From a virus: a stretch of DNA of 52,418 bases. Below the pieces are notes generated by a model. It searched no databases. It was not told the DNA's origin and saw only the letters and a program-made list of their open reading frames with translations. Of the stretch, positions 49,909 through 52,418 are shown piece by piece. Both the position numbers and the translations under genes were made by a program. The stretch is taken from the IMG/VR virus record IMGVR_UViG_3300036846_000061, positions 1 to 52,418 of that record; one strand, given 5' to 3'. Numbering within the stretch: the stretch's first letter is position 1; each line of letters starts with the position of its first letter.

Positions 49909-50090
49909 GGTTAGCGAAATGAATATGTAAGTCGCTGAAATCGTTATATTTTATCATTTCGCTAACCGTATTAACCGATTAACTGTTATACTATATCAAA
50001 ACTAAAATACAAAAGGGGTTTTTTTTTCTCTAAACCGTTATAAGGACGGATTTTAGGTTAGGTTAAGTTATACGGTTAAGATAACGAATA
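49909..50090. other. Putative replication origin, AT-rich with repeats
   Basis: A 14-bp inverted repeat GGTTAGCGAAATGA (49909-49922; inverse 49954-49967) is followed by several TTAACCG-like units: TAACCGTAT (49963-49971), ATTAACCGATTAACTG, AAACCGTTA, GGTTAGGTTAAG, and the inverse ATACGGTTA (50070-50078). A run of nine T lies at 50019-50027. AT-rich DNA with such repeats, directly after the primase and helicase genes, is typical of an origin. The hairpin and T-run could instead serve as a terminator. Confidence 0.5.
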
Positions 50091-50125
50091 TGTCTAAATA
50101 GAAGTGCCGCCAGGAGAACCCACTT

Positions 50126-50593
50126 ATGTTAGAGAAAGACCTAGCAAAAGAGTTTAATGATTTGTTCAAGGAATATCAGATATGGACCCCATCCAACCGC
50201 ACTGGAGGATGGCCAGACAAGGGTGTTCAAATCAATAACTCTAGAATGATTTGGTTTGAACTCAAAATTATAGAGTATAGATTAGGCTCTCCAACATTTA
50301 AAGTTTCTGAACTAACTGCCGATCAAGCAGCCTGGTTAGCTAAATGGCAAAGATCAGGAGGCTTTTGCTTTTTGTTTCTTGGCTTTGTAGACTATAATAA
50401 CAACATAACAAAGTATGGAATATTGAGATGTGGTAATTGGAATACATGGTTAGGTGTTCCAAAACACGCAATTAGAATTGATCAACTTGTTCACTTCACA
50501 GAAGACAAATATGATATATACAAATGGTTTAAGGATTTGTTTGTTCCTCAATCTACCAGAGCTAATTCAGACAAGAACGGAATAGAAACTTAG
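50126..50593 (+). CDS. PD-(D/E)XK-like nuclease, 155 aa
   Basis: A 155-residue protein with GGWPDKGVQI (about 27-36) and MIWFELKIIE (about 41-50), the PD...(D/E)XK pattern of VRR-NUC or Holliday-junction-resolvase-like phage nucleases. It is preceded by the motif CGCCAGGAG at 50108, ten bases from the start. It could resolve DNA branches before packaging. It is separate from the late operon by a hairpin. Confidence 0.72.
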   Translation: MLEKDLAKEFNDLFKEYQIWTPSNRTGGWPDKGVQINNSRMIWFELKIIEYRLGSPTFKVSELTADQAAWLAKWQRSGGFCFLFLGFVDYNNNITKYGILRCGNWNTWLGVPKHAIRIDQLVHFTEDKYDIYKWFKDLFVPQSTRANSDKNGIET

Positions 50594-50731
50594 CGTATAT
50601 ACGCATCGTATATACGATGATAGTTTCGTTAGAAACGAAACTAAATAAAGGAGAACGACATAGGAACGATAAACTTTTCGCGTGCCGATCGTTTTTCCTC
50701 TTTACTTCCAAATTGCAATCGTATATACGCG
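50594..50731 (+). promoter_or_regulatory. Late-operon control region
   Basis: Three CGTATATACG palindromes (50594-50603, 50607-50616, 50720-50729), a perfect hairpin TAGTTTCGTT-AGA-AACGAAACTA (50621-50643), and CCTCTTTACTT (50696-50706), which also occurs at the putative promoter near 36.6 kb. TTTACT and TATATA are 15 bases apart. AAGGAG at 50648 has no standard start codon after it. The region most likely drives terminase and the late genes. Confidence 0.6.
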
Positions 50732-51076
50732 GTGATACCGTTACTTTTGCATAACCAAATGCCTGATGGGTTCGATCCTCATGTAGAGCTAGAGCGTATC
50801 TACACTCTCGCAGAAGCTATGCGAGCTTGTAAACAACGCATCCCTGTAGTAATGGCACAGATGGATGCGGCTTTAGCAGACCCAGAGACTGCAATAGCAG
50901 ACAAGTTTCGTATATGGGATATGATCTGGAACCGTGCTTATGGGAAGCCGCGCCAGACAGTATACATTAATGACGAGACTAGTGCGAACCAAAGTTCTAG
51001 TCGTGTCAAAGTATATCTTCCAGACAATGGCCGCGTAACAACTCCTGTCAAAGTTATTGATAGCGAGGCGGCATAA
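50732..51076 (+). CDS. Probable terminase small subunit, 114 aa
   Basis: A 114-residue protein just upstream of terL, with helical MPDGFDPHVELERIYTLAEA and a conserved-looking KFRIWDMIWNRAYGKPRQ. The place and size suggest the DNA-recognising terminase subunit, but no clear HTH is seen. The start is uncertain: GTG 50732 or ATG 50759, neither with a ribosome site. The only AAGGAG lies six bases before an in-frame ATA at 50660. The stop overlaps the terL start. Confidence 0.6.
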   Translation: MIPLLLHNQMPDGFDPHVELERIYTLAEAMRACKQRIPVVMAQMDAALADPETAIADKFRIWDMIWNRAYGKPRQTVYINDETSANQSSSRVKVYLPDNGRVTTPVKVIDSEAA

Positions 51077-52418
51077 TGTATGATGGATTTGATACTGACT
51101 CTGATCTAAGACCGCAACCAGGTCCACAAGAACAATTCTTGTCTACTGCTGCCGACATAGCTATATATGGAGGTGCCGCTGGAGGTGGTAAGACTTATGC
51201 TCTACTGCTTGAGCCTTGTCGTCATATTGATAATGCTGACTTCGGCGCTGTCATATTTCGTCGCGAGGCTGTTCAAATCACTTCTGAAGGAGGTTTGTTC
51301 GACACCAGTTTCCAAATATACGAGCGTATAGACGGCACTCCAAGACAAAGCCCATATAAGATGTGGACGTTTACTAGTGGCGCCACTATAACGTTCAGCC
51401 ATCTTCACAATAACCACGATGTAAATGACTGGCAAGGATCACAAATCCCGCTCATTGGATACGACGAACTCACCCATTTTACTGAACAGCAATTTTGGTA
51501 TATGTTGTCCCGCAATAGGTCGATGTGTGGTGTTCGACCGTATATACGTGCGACATGTAATCCTGATGCTGACTCTTGGGTTGCTGATTTGGTGTCTTGG
51601 TATATTGATCAAGATACTGGTTATCCTTTGCCCGATAGGTCTGGCATCATACGTTATTTTATTAGAACAGACGACAAAATGATTTGGGCAAATACGCGCC
51701 AGGAGTTACTATGTAAGTTCCCTGGATCACTGCCGAAATCATTTACATTCATCCCTGCTACTCTTGAAGACAATGTTATTCTAAACAATCAAGACCCAGA
51801 CTACCGCGCTAATCTAGAGATGATGACTAGAGTAGAACGCGAGCGTCTGTTACACGGTAATTGGAAGATTAAACCTACAGCTGGTTCTTACTTCCCACAG
51901 ACTTGTATAAATATAATCCCAGCCGAACCTACCGATGTAAAGGTTTGGATTAGACGTTGGGATTTGGCAGCTACAGAGCCCAGTGAAGTTAGTCCATCGC
52001 CTAGTGCTACCGCATCAGTGTTAATGGGTCGCAGAGAGAATGGCAGATTTGTTATTGCTGATGGGATTAATATACGGCGTAACGCTTCTGTGGTGCGTGA
52101 TATATTGTCTGCTACTGCTTCACAGGATCGAAGCAAGTATAGGCGAGTTACAACAGTCGTGCCACAAGATCCAGGACAGGCTGGAAAAGATCAGTCAGCA
52201 TCTATCATCGCTTTCCTCGCAGGTTATAAGGTTAAATCTATACGAGAAACAGGACCCAAGATTACTAGAGCAGAACCTTTGTCTGCCCAATGGCAAGCCG
52301 GAAATGTTGACATAGTAGATGGTCCGTGGGTCCGGGATTACTTGAAGGAAATGGCTGCGTTTCCTGAAGGTGATCATGATGATTATGTCGATGCTAGTAG
52401 TGGTGCCTTTCTTGAGTG
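51076..52418 (+). CDS. terL: Terminase large subunit (5' part; ends at 176)
   Basis: The packaging motor. Walker A is GGAAGGGKT (residues 32-40), Walker B is LIGYDELTHF, motif III is RATCNPD. The nuclease domain shows RRWDLAAT (first Asp), VPQDPGQAGKD, and HDDYVDA at the end. It is open to the right end of the window and continues at base 3 of the left end, giving 463 residues. A headful or cohesive-end packager cannot be told apart by these motifs. ATG 51076 overlaps the stop of the small subunit (TAATG). Confidence 0.95.
   Translation, partial: MYDGFDTDSDLRPQPGPQEQFLSTAADIAIYGGAAGGGKTYALLLEPCRHIDNADFGAVIFRREAVQITSEGGLFDTSFQIYERIDGTPRQSPYKMWTFTSGATITFSHLHNNHDVNDWQGSQIPLIGYDELTHFTEQQFWYMLSRNRSMCGVRPYIRATCNPDADSWVADLVSWYIDQDTGYPLPDRSGIIRYFIRTDDKMIWANTRQELLCKFPGSLPKSFTFIPATLEDNVILNNQDPDYRANLEMMTRVERERLLHGNWKIKPTAGSYFPQTCINIIPAEPTDVKVWIRRWDLAATEPSEVSPSPSATASVLMGRRENGRFVIADGINIRRNASVVRDILSATASQDRSKYRRVTTVVPQDPGQAGKDQSASIIAFLAGYKVKSIRETGPKITRAEPLSAQWQAGNVDIVDGPWVRDYLKEMAAFPEGDHDDYVDASSGAFLE
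52292..52418. repeat. 127-base terminal overlap with bases 1-127
   Basis: The last 127 bases are identical to the first 127 and lie inside terL, whose frame runs on without a break. This is the mark of a circular assembly (an overlap of k-mer length) and not a biological terminal repeat, since it splits a gene. The unique genome is 52,291 bp. Confidence 0.93.

Larger units (their letters stand above)
1864..51705. repeat. Iterated 9-mer CGCCAGGAG, genome-wide
   Basis: At least 26 copies on the + strand (first bases 1864, 2828, 3507, 7323, 8538, 12396, 14230, 15364, 17271, 18933, 20411, 21793, 23272, 25091, 26695, 28708, 30385, 35471, 38056, 41442, 42717, 42974, 45650, 46927, 50108, 51697) and 19 on the - strand (CTCCTGGCG at 14164, 15066, 18873, 24296, 26944, 30281, 31292, 32659, 36908, 38838, 40385, 41462, 42710, 42959, 44772, 45628, 46972, 47548, 47749). 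About 15 more sites have only GCCAGGAG. Chance predicts fewer than one 9-mer copy. TA often follows. Counted by eye, so some may be missed. Confidence 0.9.

Noticed and set aside
49909-50090. Phage attachment site
   Set aside because: No integrase or excisionase gene is present, and the repeats fit an origin better.
50765-50785. GGTTCGATCC, resembling a tRNA T-loop
   Set aside because: The flanking stem does not pair, no acceptor or anticodon arm is present, and it lies in the small terminase gene.

Overview
This window is a complete, circular genome of a tailed phage with a contractile tail (Caudoviricetes, myovirus type). The first 127 bases are repeated exactly at the end (1-127 = 52292-52418) and the large terminase gene runs across that junction, so the real circle is 52,291 bp. 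No integrase, tRNA, rRNA or CRISPR array was seen. The host cannot be named from sequence alone. A phage-encoded protein with a PEP-CTERM sorting tail, and an endolysin of a type known from proteobacteria, suggest a Gram-negative, exosortase-bearing bacterium, probably a pseudomonadote.

Layout. (1) Late operon, + strand, from about 50.7 kb through the junction to 25.5 kb: small and large terminase, portal, a predicted Acb2/Tad1-like anti-CBASS protein, head morphogenesis protein, DUF2213 protease, cement protein, major capsid protein, a Pro/Gly-rich protein, the PEP-CTERM protein, neck proteins, tail sheath and tube, tail assembly chaperones joined by a probable -1 frameshift, tape measure, baseplate hub, collagen-like spike/fibre, gp25-like and J-like wedge proteins, S74-type fibres, holin-like protein and endolysin. 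(2) An intergenic region at 25.47-25.64 kb, where the + and - operons converge, holds strong inverted repeats. (3) Leftward operon, - strand, 44.3 to 25.6 kb: two upstream genes, then a row of very small genes (36.9-42.1 kb) each preceded by a copy of one two-hairpin leader, then replication and nucleotide genes (SSB-like protein, FAD-binding protein, ThyX, MazG-like and DUF6378 proteins, DnaQ-like exonuclease, DnaE-type polymerase, SNF2-type helicase). (4) Rightward operon, + strand, 44.7-50.6 kb: small unknown proteins, a PrimPol-like primase, a VapE-like helicase, a repeat-rich putative origin and a PD-(D/E)XK-like nuclease.

Structure beyond the genes. The 9-mer CGCCAGGAG (or its complement) occurs at least 45 times, and its 8-base core about 60 times, in coding and noncoding DNA and in both orientations. 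At gene junctions it often supplies the ribosome-binding site, and in inverted pairs it builds terminator hairpins. A second family, the palindrome CGTATATACG, sits in the small-gene leaders and just upstream of the late operon and may be a shared operator or promoter element. A third family is the repeated leader itself, whose paired arms vary together. A CTAG-rich, gene-free stretch lies at 42.1-42.95 kb.

All family assignments are by eye from motifs and gene order. No database search was run.
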